DNA of 64,000 bases, from assembly GCF_040546275.1 (NCBI RefSeq), contig NZ_JBEPNO010000014.1:81249-145248 (forward strand). The letters are read 5' to 3'. Below the pieces are notes generated by a model. The model was not told the DNA's origin. It saw nothing but the letters and a program-made list of their open reading frames with translations, and did no database searches. Each line of letters opens with the position of its first letter. Within the stretch, counting starts at the first letter, position 1. The stretch comes from Nakamurella sp040546275. GTDB taxonomy: Bacteria > Actinomycetota > Actinomycetes > Mycobacteriales > Nakamurellaceae. This document shows, in pieces, positions 26,458 through 35,171 of this stretch. The translations under genes and the position numbers were made by a program.

Positions 26458-28284
26458 ATGACTCACGCTGAGATCCCCGTCGACCCGACCAGGTCCGGAC
26501 AGGTCGCACCGGTTCTTTCCGTCGACGGACTCGACATCGACTTCTGGGTCGACGGCACCTGGTACCCGGCGGTGGAACAGGCAAGCTTCCAGCTCTTCCC
26601 CGGCGAGGTGCTCGCCATCGTCGGCGAGTCCGGCTCGGGCAAGTCGACCATCGCGATGTCGATCATGGGTCTGCTGCCGAAGAACTCGAACGTGGACGGC
26701 TCGATCAAGCTCGGTGATCGTGAGCTCGTCGGTGCCTCGCAGCGGGCCTTCCGAGCGATCAGGGGCAAGGAGGTGTCGGTCATCTTCCAGGAGCCGATGA
26801 CGGCCCTGAATCCCGTCTACACCATCGGTTTCCAGATCATGGAGATGCTGCGGACCCACCAGGCGATGGCCCCCTCGCAGGCCCGCAAGCGGGCCATCGA
26901 ACTGCTCACCATGGTGGAGATCCCCGAGCCCGAACGACGTGTCGATGCCTACCCCCACCAGTTGTCGGGCGGACAGCGTCAGCGTGCGATGATCGCGCAG
27001 TCACTGGCGATGGATCCGCGCCTGCTGATCGCCGACGAACCGACCACCGCCCTCGACGTCACCGTCCAGGCCGAGGTTCTCAAGCTGATGCGCGATCTGA
27101 AGGACCGCCTCTCGGCCTCCATCATCCTGATCACCCACGACATGGGGGTGGTGGCCGACATGGCCACCCGGATCATCGTGATGAAGGAGGGGAAGATCGT
27201 CGAGACCGGCTCGGCGAGGGAGATCTTCGGCAATCCGCAGCAGGCGTACACCCGTGAGTTGCTGGACGCCGTCCCGCACCTCGGCTCGGTGGTCGCGAAC
27301 GAGGGCGTCGAGGTGGCCGCGCACCTCGCCGACGAACTCGGGGTCACCCCGACCTCGGGGACGTTGACCAAGGCGGTCGAGGTCGACAAGACCAAGCGGG
27401 CGACTGCCCCGGCCGGGGTGCCGCTGGTGGTCGACCTGGTCGGTGTGGCCGTCGAGTACCCCAGTCGCGGACGTACCCCGGCGTTCCGGGCCGTCGATGA
27501 TTTCACCCTGGCCATCGGTCAGGGGGAGGTCGTCGGCCTGGTGGGTGAGTCCGGCTCTGGCAAGACCACCATCGGCCGCGCGATCGTCGGGCTGCTGCCC
27601 TTCGTCGAGGGCAGCGCCTCGGTGGTCGGGACGAACATGGTGGGCGCCAAGGAGTCCGACCTGCGGAACGTCCGCAATGACGTCAGCTTCGTGTTCCAGG
27701 ACCCGGGCTCGTCGCTGAATCCCCGTCTGCCGGTGGGTGAATCGATCGGCGAACCGCTGCTGTTGCGCAAGGTCGTGAGGGGGAAGAAGGCGCTGTCGGC
27801 GCGCGTCGAATCGCTGCTGGACCAGGTCCAGCTACCCCGCTCGCTACGGAACCGCTACCCGCACGAACTGTCCGGCGGGCAGCGTCAGCGGATCGGTATC
27901 GCCCGAGCACTGGCGCTGAGCCCGAAACTGCTGATAGCCGACGAGCCGACCTCCGCCCTGGACGTCTCGGTGCAGGCGAAGGTGCTCGACCTGTTCCAGG
28001 AACTGCAACGCGACCAGGGTTTTGCGTGCCTGTTCGTCTCGCACGACCTCGCGGTCGTCGAGATCCTGGCCCGCCGGATCGTCGTCATGCATCATGGCAA
28101 ATTGGTCGAGATGGGGACCAGGGAGCAGATCCTGTCCAAGCCGCTCGACGACTACACGAAGCGACTGCTGGCCGCCGTGCCCGTCCCGGACCCGGACCAG
28201 CAGGCCGTTCGCCGCGAGCAGCGTGACAAACTGCTCGCCGCCGGTGTCGGCGTCGAGCCGGACGAGTTCGAGGTCTTCGCCTGA
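26458..28284 (+). CDS. Oligopeptide ABC transporter, fused double ATP-binding protein (DppD-DppF type)
   Basis: A 608-residue protein holding two complete ABC ATPase domains. First: GESGSGKST, LSGGQRQRAMIAQSL, LLIADEPTTALD. Second: GESGSGKTT, LSGGQRQRIGIARAL, LLIADEPTSALD. A linker of ~40 residues joins them (around residues 300-340). In many bacteria these are separate DppD and DppF. ATG at 26458 is preceded by GAAGGG. It completes the importer with the two permeases although the PH-domain gene lies between on the other strand. Confidence 0.95.
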   Translation: MTHAEIPVDPTRSGQVAPVLSVDGLDIDFWVDGTWYPAVEQASFQLFPGEVLAIVGESGSGKSTIAMSIMGLLPKNSNVDGSIKLGDRELVGASQRAFRAIRGKEVSVIFQEPMTALNPVYTIGFQIMEMLRTHQAMAPSQARKRAIELLTMVEIPEPERRVDAYPHQLSGGQRQRAMIAQSLAMDPRLLIADEPTTALDVTVQAEVLKLMRDLKDRLSASIILITHDMGVVADMATRIIVMKEGKIVETGSAREIFGNPQQAYTRELLDAVPHLGSVVANEGVEVAAHLADELGVTPTSGTLTKAVEVDKTKRATAPAGVPLVVDLVGVAVEYPSRGRTPAFRAVDDFTLAIGQGEVVGLVGESGSGKTTIGRAIVGLLPFVEGSASVVGTNMVGAKESDLRNVRNDVSFVFQDPGSSLNPRLPVGESIGEPLLLRKVVRGKKALSARVESLLDQVQLPRSLRNRYPHELSGGQRQRIGIARALALSPKLLIADEPTSALDVSVQAKVLDLFQELQRDQGFACLFVSHDLAVVEILARRIVVMHHGKLVEMGTREQILSKPLDDYTKRLLAAVPVPDPDQQAVRREQRDKLLAAGVGVEPDEFEVFA

Positions 28285-28358
28285 CGTTCCACGCCGCGTC
28301 CGAATCGGATGTCTCGCTCTGGCGTTCCGCCGGACTGAGAAGCCTTGTCTACCTGTGC

Positions 28359-29522
28359 ATGCTGGCCTTCGCCAGCTTCTTCCTGACGTTGTCCTGCCTG
28401 CCGCTCCACGCCATCTCCATCGGGGCCTCCACCGGTGCGGCCGGTCTGGTCACCACGGTGATGCTGGTCAGCACGGTCGCCACGCAGACCCTGGTACCGC
28501 TGATGGTGGGCCGCTTCGGGCTCTTCAGGGTGCTGGCTGTCGGTCTGGTGTTCCTCGGCGCCCCGGCACCCCTCTACACGGTCATGTCGCAGTTCTGGTG
28601 GGTGCTGGTGATCTCCGGCCTGCGAGGGGTCGGGTTTGCCGTCATCACGGTCCTGATGCCCCTGGTGGCCACCGCTCTCGTCCCGCTGCGCCGCCGTGGT
28701 GAGGCCATCGGGATCTACGGCCTGGCCATCGCGATTCCCAACCTGATCGGGGTGCCGATCGGGGTGGCTCTCACCTCTGCCGGGCAGTTCCGCTGGGTCT
28801 CCTTCGCCGCCGCGGCGCCGCTGCTGGCCCTGCCTCTGCTCCGACCCCTCGCGCGGTCGGTGCTGCCGGCGACCGATGGGTCCACCGCAGGCGTCCCGGC
28901 TCCTGACCGGCCGACCGGCGGCCGGGTGGTTCCTGACCGGCCGGCCGGCAACCGGGCCGCTCTCGAGACCCGGGCGGCGCTGCGGCCGGTGCTGACGATC
29001 ACCGTCGTCCTGCTGGTGATGACCCTGTCCGGTGGCGGCGTGCTCACCTTCCTGCCGGTCGCCCGGCCCGACGGAGCCCTGGCCACGGTGGCACTGCTGG
29101 TCTTCGGGGCCTCCGGAGCAGTCAGCCGCTGGCGCGCGGGGCTGCTGGCCGACCGGTGGGGCAATCGCGTGTTGCTACCGGGGTCGGTGCTGGTGGGTGC
29201 GCTGGGTCTGGCGCTGATCGCGACCGGGCTGTCGGTGTCGTCATCAACGGTGGTGCTGGTCGGTGCGGCCGCACTGGGCAGCGGCTACGGCGCCCTGCAG
29301 AACGTCAGCCTGCTGGTGGCGTTCGCGCTGGCCGGCCCGACGAGAGCGGCGACGGCCAGCGCGATCTGGAACGCGGCGTACGACGCCGGCACCGCCATCG
29401 GCGCGCTCGTCGTGGGAATGGTGGCCGCGGCCGGTCCCGGATTCCCGTGGACGTTCGCCGGGTGTGCGGTCCTGATCACGCTGAGTCTGCCGCTGTGCCT
29501 CCGGGTCGTCCGCCGGCTCTGA
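28359..29522 (+). CDS. MFS transporter
   Basis: A membrane protein of ~390 residues with about twelve spans, basic loops (VPLRRRGEAIGIYGLAIAIP between helices 4 and 5), and a Pro/Thr/Arg-rich central loop with PDRPTGGR/PDRPAGNR repeats. This is a standard MFS drug/metabolite exporter layout; the substrate is unknown. ATG 28359 is the first standard start but it cuts into the first helix. The frame is open further upstream to a CTG (28281) overlapping the stop of the ATPase gene, with GAGG before it, so the true start may lie upstream. Confidence 0.82.
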   Translation: MLAFASFFLTLSCLPLHAISIGASTGAAGLVTTVMLVSTVATQTLVPLMVGRFGLFRVLAVGLVFLGAPAPLYTVMSQFWWVLVISGLRGVGFAVITVLMPLVATALVPLRRRGEAIGIYGLAIAIPNLIGVPIGVALTSAGQFRWVSFAAAAPLLALPLLRPLARSVLPATDGSTAGVPAPDRPTGGRVVPDRPAGNRAALETRAALRPVLTITVVLLVMTLSGGGVLTFLPVARPDGALATVALLVFGASGAVSRWRAGLLADRWGNRVLLPGSVLVGALGLALIATGLSVSSSTVVLVGAAALGSGYGALQNVSLLVAFALAGPTRAATASAIWNAAYDAGTAIGALVVGMVAAAGPGFPWTFAGCAVLITLSLPLCLRVVRRL

Positions 29523-29576
29523 GGTCACCCGCCGACCTGGCCGGGAGACCGGTGCCGAAACCCTTACGCTTGGCCC

Positions 29577-30416
29577 ATGGCCCTTCGCCGCCTGTTGGCA
29601 GTCCACGCGCACCCGGACGACGAGTCGATCACCATGGGCGGCACCCTGGCCCGATATGCGGCGCAGGGCGTGGCGGTCACCCTGGTGACGGCGACGCTGG
29701 GGGAGGAGGGCGAGGTCATCGGCCCGGAACTCCAGGGTCTGACGGCCTGCATGTCCGACCAGCTCGGGGGCTACCGCTACACCGAGCTCCGCACCGCCTG
29801 TGCCGCGCTCGGCATCTCCGACTGGCGGCTGCTCGGCGGCCTCGGCGCCTTCCGCGATTCCGGGATGATCGGGACCCCTTCGGCCGATCATCCCCGTGCC
29901 TTCGTACGAGCTGCAGAGGGTGGTCCTGATCACGCCCGGGCGGTGGCGGCCCTGGTCGCCGTCATCGACGAGATCCGGCCGGACGTCCTGCTGACCTACG
30001 ACGCCGACGGCGGTTACGGCCACCCCGATCACGTCACGACCCACCAGGTCGCCCTCGCCGCGGCAGCCGGACGGGTGCCGCGGGTGCTGGCGGTCGTGCG
30101 GCCGCGATCGGTGGCGGTGTCGGCCCTGGCCGCGATGCCGGTGCCGGCTGCATACCTCCCCGCGGTCCCGGCGGATCTGGGCTATCTGGCTGCGGACGGT
30201 GACGTCTCGGTGGCCGTCGACATCACCCGGTTCGTCGAGGCACAGCGGCTGGCGCTGGCCGCCCATGCCACCCAGCTGGAGTTGATCGAAGACGGTTTTG
30301 CCCTGTCCAACCGCATCGCCCAGCCGGGTTCGGACGTCGAGTACTTCAAGCTGCTGACCGGTCAGCCGATGCCCGCCGGACCTCGGGCCGACGACGTCTT
30401 TGCAGGTCTGACGTGA
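29577..30416 (+). CDS. mshB: N-acetyl-1-D-myo-inositol-2-amino-2-deoxy-alpha-D-glucopyranoside deacetylase
   Basis: A 279-residue zinc deacetylase for the second biochemical step of mycothiol synthesis. The LmbE-family motif HAHPDDES gives zinc ligands H12 and D15, with D14 as base; the third ligand H149 is in GGYGHPDHVTTH. Spacing agrees with the Mycobacterium enzyme (H13, D16, H147). ATG at 29577. It overlaps the next gene by 4 bp. The mshB-membrane protein-ferredoxin-dapC order also occurs in mycobacteria (Rv1170-Rv1178 region). Confidence 0.95.
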   Translation: MALRRLLAVHAHPDDESITMGGTLARYAAQGVAVTLVTATLGEEGEVIGPELQGLTACMSDQLGGYRYTELRTACAALGISDWRLLGGLGAFRDSGMIGTPSADHPRAFVRAAEGGPDHARAVAALVAVIDEIRPDVLLTYDADGGYGHPDHVTTHQVALAAAAGRVPRVLAVVRPRSVAVSALAAMPVPAAYLPAVPADLGYLAADGDVSVAVDITRFVEAQRLALAAHATQLELIEDGFALSNRIAQPGSDVEYFKLLTGQPMPAGPRADDVFAGLT

Positions 30417-30874
30417 GGGTGCCGCCGGGAGTCGACCCGGTCACCGCGACCGGCGATCCGGGACCCGGCATCTTCGACTGGGTTCTCGTCGGTGCCCTGA
30501 CGCTGTTGGCCGGCGTCATCGGCGTGTTCGGGATCTTCTTCCTCCCGCTCTACAACGGCTCGTTCCCGCTCCCGGTCGTGGTGCTCGCGGTCGGTCTCGC
30601 CCTGGCGGTGATCCCCAGGGTCGGCTACCGCCTGACCGGCCGGATGGTCGCCTCGATCCTCCCGGTGGTGCTGTGGTTCCTCGTCACCTTCGGCCTCTCG
30701 CTGACCAACAATTCGCTCTACCGCGGCGCCGCCCTTGCCTGGCGCGGCTGGCAGTTCGGGTTGCTCCTCGGCGTCGGCGGGCTGGCGGCCGCCGCCTCCA
30801 TCGGCCTGCTGTGGGGCGATCACGTCCGCGTCGAGATGGCTGCCCGCAGTGGTGCCGGCTCCGTCCGGAGATGA
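30413..30874 (+). CDS. DUF6113-like conserved membrane protein
   Basis: 153 residues with four hydrophobic spans: FDWVLVGALTLLAGVIGVFG, LPVVVLAVGLALAVIP, MVASILPVVLWFLVTFGL and FGLLLGVGGLAAAASIGLL. Found next to mshB across actinobacteria (position of Rv1171). Function unknown. GTG at 30413 overlaps the mshB stop (GTGA), suggesting translational coupling. Confidence 0.8.
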   Translation: MRVPPGVDPVTATGDPGPGIFDWVLVGALTLLAGVIGVFGIFFLPLYNGSFPLPVVVLAVGLALAVIPRVGYRLTGRMVASILPVVLWFLVTFGLSLTNNSLYRGAALAWRGWQFGLLLGVGGLAAAASIGLLWGDHVRVEMAARSGAGSVRR

Positions 30875-31036
30875 TGCAATCCGGCTTGCCGGCCCCCTGG
30901 GCCGGTGCAAGCCGCGTTCCAGACAGGGGATACTTGTTGGCGCCGCGGTGATTCGTCGCGCCGGGATCCTTCCGGTGCGGTCCGCCGGCTCTGCAAGCAG
31001 CAAGCCCGTTCGTACAACCCCGCGTGGAGACCAGCC

Positions 31037-31363
31037 GTGACCTATGTGATTGCCGAACCCTGTGTCGACGTCCTCGATCGGGCGTGTGTCGAGGAGTGTC
31101 CGGTCGACTGCATCTACGAGGGCGACCGCATGCTGTACATCCACCCCGACGAGTGCGTGGACTGTGGCGCGTGCGAGCCGGTCTGCCCGGTCGAGGCCAT
31201 CTTCTACGAGGACGACGTGCCGGCTGCCTGGGGCGAGTACACCAGGGCCAACGTCGACTTCTTCAACGACCTCGGGTCGCCCGGTGGCGCGTCGAAGACC
31301 GGCAAGACCGGCACCGACGACCCCTTCATCACCGCGCTGCCCCCGATGGGCGAGGGTCACTGA
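31037..31363 (+). CDS. fdxC: Ferredoxin, 7Fe-8S type (FdxC/FdxA-like)
   Basis: A 108-residue ferredoxin starting VTYVIAEPCVDVLDRACVEE. Cysteines at 9, 17, 21, 25 and 40, 43, 46, 50 give the actinobacterial pattern with one [3Fe-4S] and one [4Fe-4S] cluster. The tail after residue ~65 is polar. GTG at 31037 has GGAG upstream. The 160-bp gap ahead of it should hold a promoter, so it may be expressed separately from mshB. dapC starts 3 bp after it. It is a possible electron donor for the P450 of this window, but so are other ferredoxins. Confidence 0.95.
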   Translation: MTYVIAEPCVDVLDRACVEECPVDCIYEGDRMLYIHPDECVDCGACEPVCPVEAIFYEDDVPAAWGEYTRANVDFFNDLGSPGGASKTGKTGTDDPFITALPPMGEGH

Positions 31364-31366
31364 CAG

Positions 31367-32479
31367 GTGGCGCCGATCAGCAGACCGAGTCCGGGCGGAC
31401 GGTTGCCACAGTTCCCGTGGGATCAGCTCGCCGACGCCGGTGAGGTGGCCCGTGCGCACCCGCAGGGCATCGTCGACCTCTCGGTGGGTACGCCCGTCGA
31501 TCCGGTGCCGTCCCCCGTCAGGGCCGCGCTGGCCAACGCCTCGAACGCTCCGGGCTACCCGACAGTGCACGGGTCCGCCGAGCTGCGCCAGTCCTACTCG
31601 CAGTGGATGGACCGGAGCCACGGTGTCGGCAACATCGATCCGGTCTCCGTGCTGCCGACGATCGGTTCCAAGGAACTGGTGGCCGCGCTCCCCGTGCAGC
31701 TGGGCATCGGCGCCGGCGACGTCGTCGTCATCCCCGAGATCGCTTATCCCACCTACGAGGTCGGCGCGCTGATGGCCGGCGCGACGGTGGTCAGGGCGGA
31801 CCGCATCTCGCTGGTCGGCCACCAGGCGCCGGCGCTGATCTGGCTGAACTCCCCGTCCAATCCGACCGGCAAGGTGCTGTCCACCGAGCACCTGGCGAAG
31901 GTGGTCGGCTGGGCACGATCGCAGGGCAGCATCGTCGTCTCGGACGAGTGCTACATCGACCTGGGCTGGGATTCCGCGCCGGTGTCGATCCTGCACCGGG
32001 AGGTCTGCGGCGGTGATTTCACCGGCCTGCTCGCGGTGCACTCGCTGTCCAAGCGGTCCAACATGGCGGGCTACCGCGCCGGGTTCATCTCCGGCGATCC
32101 GGAGCTGGTGGCGTCCCTGCTGGCGCTCCGGCGTCATCTGGGCTTGATGTTGCCGACGCCGATCCAGGCGGCCGCCGCTGCGGCGCTCGACGACGACGGG
32201 CACGTGATGGCCCAGCGCAACCGATACGGGGAGCGTCGGGCGAAGTTGATGTCGGCGTTCGAGAACGCCGGATTCTCCGTCGGGCACTCGGAGGCGGGCC
32301 TGTACCTGTGGTGCACCCGGGGCGAGCCGGCCATCGACTCGGTGAACTGGTTGGCGCAGCGCGGCATCCTGGTCGCCCCCGGCACGTTCTACGGTCCGGG
32401 CGGCGCCTCCCACATCCGGGTCGCCTTCACCGCCACCGACGAGCGCGTCGACAGCGCCGTGGCCCGCCTCTCCGCCTGA
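31367..32479 (+). CDS. dapC: Succinyldiaminopimelate transaminase (DapC)
   Basis: A 370-residue fold-type I PLP aminotransferase, starting with GRLPQFPWDQLADAGEVARA, a signature of the actinobacterial DapC family. NSPSNPTGKV, SDECYIDLGW and the PLP lysine in HSLSKRSNMAGYRAGF (around residue 231) are present. It makes N-succinyl-LL-2,6-diaminopimelate for lysine and peptidoglycan. dapD and dapE are 3-6 kb downstream. Starts 3 bp after fdxC. A palindromic repeat element follows 17 bp after the stop. Confidence 0.93.
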   Translation: MAPISRPSPGGRLPQFPWDQLADAGEVARAHPQGIVDLSVGTPVDPVPSPVRAALANASNAPGYPTVHGSAELRQSYSQWMDRSHGVGNIDPVSVLPTIGSKELVAALPVQLGIGAGDVVVIPEIAYPTYEVGALMAGATVVRADRISLVGHQAPALIWLNSPSNPTGKVLSTEHLAKVVGWARSQGSIVVSDECYIDLGWDSAPVSILHREVCGGDFTGLLAVHSLSKRSNMAGYRAGFISGDPELVASLLALRRHLGLMLPTPIQAAAAAALDDDGHVMAQRNRYGERRAKLMSAFENAGFSVGHSEAGLYLWCTRGEPAIDSVNWLAQRGILVAPGTFYGPGGASHIRVAFTATDERVDSAVARLSA

Positions 32480-32496
32480 CTGACCCCCCGCGCGCC

Positions 32497-32576
32497 GCGC
32501 TTATCAACTTCTTCGGCGCTCATGAAGTCGTCGCTTTCTGTCCCTCTGGTCCCATTTCGGCCAAGTTGATCAGCGC
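32497..32576 (+). repeat. Palindromic element, copy A
   Basis: Begins GCGCTTATCAACTT and ends AAGTTGATCAGCGC (one mismatch from the perfect complement). Inside are GGCGCTCATGA and CATTTCGGCCAA, shared with copy C. It is 80 bp long, 19 shorter than copies B and C, and lies 17 bp behind the dapC stop. It may form a long hairpin in the mRNA. Confidence 0.88.
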
Positions 32577-32613
32577 AATTCCGTTTCAATGGCCACGACG
32601 CCTGTGCTGATGG

Positions 32614-34065
32614 CTACAGGGTGACCGACTCGAAGTAGGTCTCCTGGTGGTTCTTCACCAGTTCCACGGTCAGTTCCTTCTGCTTGTCTCCGGTCGCCGG
32701 GTCGATCGAGAAACTCTGCCCGAGCGCTGACGTCGCCCCGTCGATGGTGATGCCGTCACCCGAGAACATCGCCTCGGTCACCCCGGCACGCGTGCCGTCG
32801 GAGGCGGCGATGGCGGCAAGAACGACCTGCATGGCAGCCACTCCGTACAGCGGATACGAACCGGAGGGTTCCGTCCCGTACTTCGTCTTGTAGGCGTTCA
32901 GCAGATTGGCGGCAACCGAGCCGCGATCGGCCAATTCAGAGGACACCAGTCCGCAGAACGTGAGGTACATGCCTTCGGACTGGGATAGAGCGAGCATATC
33001 GGTGTACCCGGTGAAACCATCCGGAGCTATCAGCTTGACCTTCGAATTGTCGCCCAGAACTGCCACCTTGTCCTTGATGAGCTGCCCTCCGTTGTTGTCG
33101 AAGATCCCACCGAGGTAGACGCAGTCCGCGCCGGTGGCCTTGATCTTTTCGAAAAGGGTGGTGTAGCTGCCCGACCTCGCTTTCCAGGTGGCCTGTCCGA
33201 CGATCGAAATTCCCTCGACACCGGCAGCGGCAGTAAAGGCTGCGGCTACTCCCGCGCCGTACGTCTGCTGGTCGTTCAACACATAACATTTGGTGACGTG
33301 CAGTTTCTTGGCCGCCACCCGCGCCGCCGCATTTCCCTGATCGTCGTCGGTAGCCAGGACTCTGGCATAGTTCCGCTTCCCGGTCGGGTAGTACTTGTCC
33401 GGCTCACCGCTCTCCCATTTCTTGGTAAGACCGGGGTTGGTGTTCGCGTGCGAAACCATCAACATGGGGCCGGAAGGATCGGCATTCAATATGGGTACCT
33501 CTATTTTAGCGCACCCAGAATTGAAAGTGCCCACGACGGCCACCTCAGCGGTGTTCGCCACGTGCGCGGCTGCGTTCGCTGCGCATACCTTCTCGTCCCA
33601 GGCTCCCTTGGCCGCCGTCGAATTGTCGTAGGCCCTCAGCAGGATCTGATGGGTGCCGACGCGGTTGCCGATGCTGTCGAGGTAGAGCTGGATCAACTTG
33701 TTGGTCGAATCGGATTGAGCGGCACTCGAGCCCTGCAGTGGCAGATCGGTCGCGACGACCAGCGTGTCGACCCGGGCCGGATTGGCCGACACCGAGGGCG
33801 CGGTGGAGATCGACCCGGACGGCGGTGTCGACGGCTCGGACGTCGAGGAAGTGGCGTCCGACGACGCGTCAGCGGCTGATGACGAGGCGCTGGACGACGC
33901 GGACGCGGCGGATTGCGACACCCTGGACGACTCGGCAATCGAGGACAACGCGGCGGATGCCGGCCCGGCGACGCCGGTCACCGCAGTGGAGCACGCGGCG
34001 ACGGACAAGCCTGCAGCAGCGGCCACGACCCAGAGCCGGGATCGAAAACGACGGAACGATCTCAT
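32614..34065 (-). CDS. Branched-chain-amino-acid-type ABC substrate-binding lipoprotein (LivJ-like), orphan
   Basis: A 483-residue lipoprotein: signal with lipobox VAAC (around Cys25), ~60 residues of Ser/Ala/Thr linker, then a family 6 periplasmic-binding fold (TLVVATDLPLQGSSAAQSDS, VAVVGTFNSGCAKIEVPIL, YVLNDQQTYGAGVAAAFTAA, CVYLGGIFDNNGGQLIKD). No LivHMGF partners are present, so it must use a translocator encoded elsewhere or act as a sensor. The gene is somewhat lower in GC than its neighbours and lies between dapC and dapD, which suggests insertion. ATG at 34065. Confidence 0.9.
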   Translation of the reverse strand: MRSFRRFRSRLWVVAAAAGLSVAACSTAVTGVAGPASAALSSIAESSRVSQSAASASSSASSSAADASSDATSSTSEPSTPPSGSISTAPSVSANPARVDTLVVATDLPLQGSSAAQSDSTNKLIQLYLDSIGNRVGTHQILLRAYDNSTAAKGAWDEKVCAANAAAHVANTAEVAVVGTFNSGCAKIEVPILNADPSGPMLMVSHANTNPGLTKKWESGEPDKYYPTGKRNYARVLATDDDQGNAAARVAAKKLHVTKCYVLNDQQTYGAGVAAAFTAAAGVEGISIVGQATWKARSGSYTTLFEKIKATGADCVYLGGIFDNNGGQLIKDKVAVLGDNSKVKLIAPDGFTGYTDMLALSQSEGMYLTFCGLVSSELADRGSVAANLLNAYKTKYGTEPSGSYPLYGVAAMQVVLAAIAASDGTRAGVTEAMFSGDGITIDGATSALGQSFSIDPATGDKQKELTVELVKNHQETYFESVTL

Positions 34066-34182
34066 GGTCGGTGGTCCCCTCCGCCGGCAGTAGCTGTCGG
34101 GGTTGCTACTGGAGCGACGCGGCCCAGGTCAGCGGATTCATCGATGCTTCACGAACCAGCGGCGACCATCGCAAGCTGCGGC

Positions 34183-35169
34183 TCAGTCGCGTGGGTAGGC
34201 GGCGTCGGCGGCGCGGTCGACGGCCTTCCAGGCCGCGGGGTACAGCTCGCGGGCGGCCATCTTCCGGCGGCGGCCACCCTCGATCACCCGTCCGGCGGCG
34301 ACAGCCGCGGCCGGATCGTGGGACGCGGCGACCATCAGGCGCAGCTGGTCCTCGAGGACGCTGGCGTCCTGGTGATCGCCGAGCACCTCCTGGAAATGCG
34401 CGAGCGCCTCCAGGAATTCGCTCATCCGGCGAGACTTCGGCTGAAGCTCCGCGGTGTACCTGGCCCGTTTGCCCAGAATGCGCAGCTCGTGCAGGTCGTC
34501 ATCGGGAGGGTCGCCGTCGAACTTTTTGACCAGACGCCGGTGGGCCTTGGCCAGCCTGCCGAATTCTGCGGCCCCGAGCTCGGCCAGATCGGCCCACGGG
34601 TCGGCGACCGGTGGCCGTTCGACGGCACGGTCCAACTCCTCGAGCAGCGACCGATAGGACGGCTCGTCGAGCTGGGCGACGAGCGCCTTGCGCGCCACAC
34701 CGCGGTCGGCGTCCAGCGAGCCGATCAGCCGTTCCAGGGCTGCCGTATCCGGCTCGCCGAGAGCTGTTGCCTCGCTGTGCATCCGGTCGATCATGACGTC
34801 GAGATCGCGCACTTCGCCCAGTGCCCTGGCCAGATCGGCGAGGTCCAGTCTGAGTCCGTCGGCGGCCTGCGCGTCCAGCGCCGGACGCGCAGCCTTGAGG
34901 TAGGCGCGTATCCGCCGGGTGGCCACCCGCATCTGGTGCACGCTCTCCAGGTCTCCGCCCGCCCGGCTGCCGGCCTCGTTCGCCCGGATCGCCGTGCCGG
35001 CCTTGCCCAGCACTGCAGACAGTGCGTCGGCGATCTCGGTGGGGATCAGTCCCGGGCGGCGTGGCGCCGGTCGCGGCGGCGCGAGGGCGGCACCGGGGTC
35101 GGCGTCGGAGGACCTCCCGGCTCGAAGCCCCTCTGCCGCAACCTCTCTCGGATCTTCGGGAGATCGCAT
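34183..35169 (-). CDS. CHAD-domain protein
   Basis: 328 residues. After a ~45-residue Pro/Arg-rich leader, an all-helical CHAD domain is seen, with the two hallmark His/Arg helices: HQMRVATRRIRAYLKAARP (around residue 90) and HELRILGKRARYTAEL (around residue 235). CHAD domains bind inorganic polyphosphate through these basic residues; no catalytic triphosphate-tunnel (CYTH) domain is attached. The ATG at 35169 comes 2 bp after the dapD stop, so it is probably co-translated with dapD. Confidence 0.87.
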   Translation of the reverse strand: MRSPEDPREVAAEGLRAGRSSDADPGAALAPPRPAPRRPGLIPTEIADALSAVLGKAGTAIRANEAGSRAGGDLESVHQMRVATRRIRAYLKAARPALDAQAADGLRLDLADLARALGEVRDLDVMIDRMHSEATALGEPDTAALERLIGSLDADRGVARKALVAQLDEPSYRSLLEELDRAVERPPVADPWADLAELGAAEFGRLAKAHRRLVKKFDGDPPDDDLHELRILGKRARYTAELQPKSRRMSEFLEALAHFQEVLGDHQDASVLEDQLRLMVAASHDPAAAVAAGRVIEGGRRRKMAARELYPAAWKAVDRAADAAYPRD

Positions 35170-35171
35170 GG

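Noticed and set aside
32497..32576. Simple Rho-independent terminator behind dapC
   Set aside because: No U-run follows, and the same long sequence recurs in two other places, so it is better described as a dispersed element.
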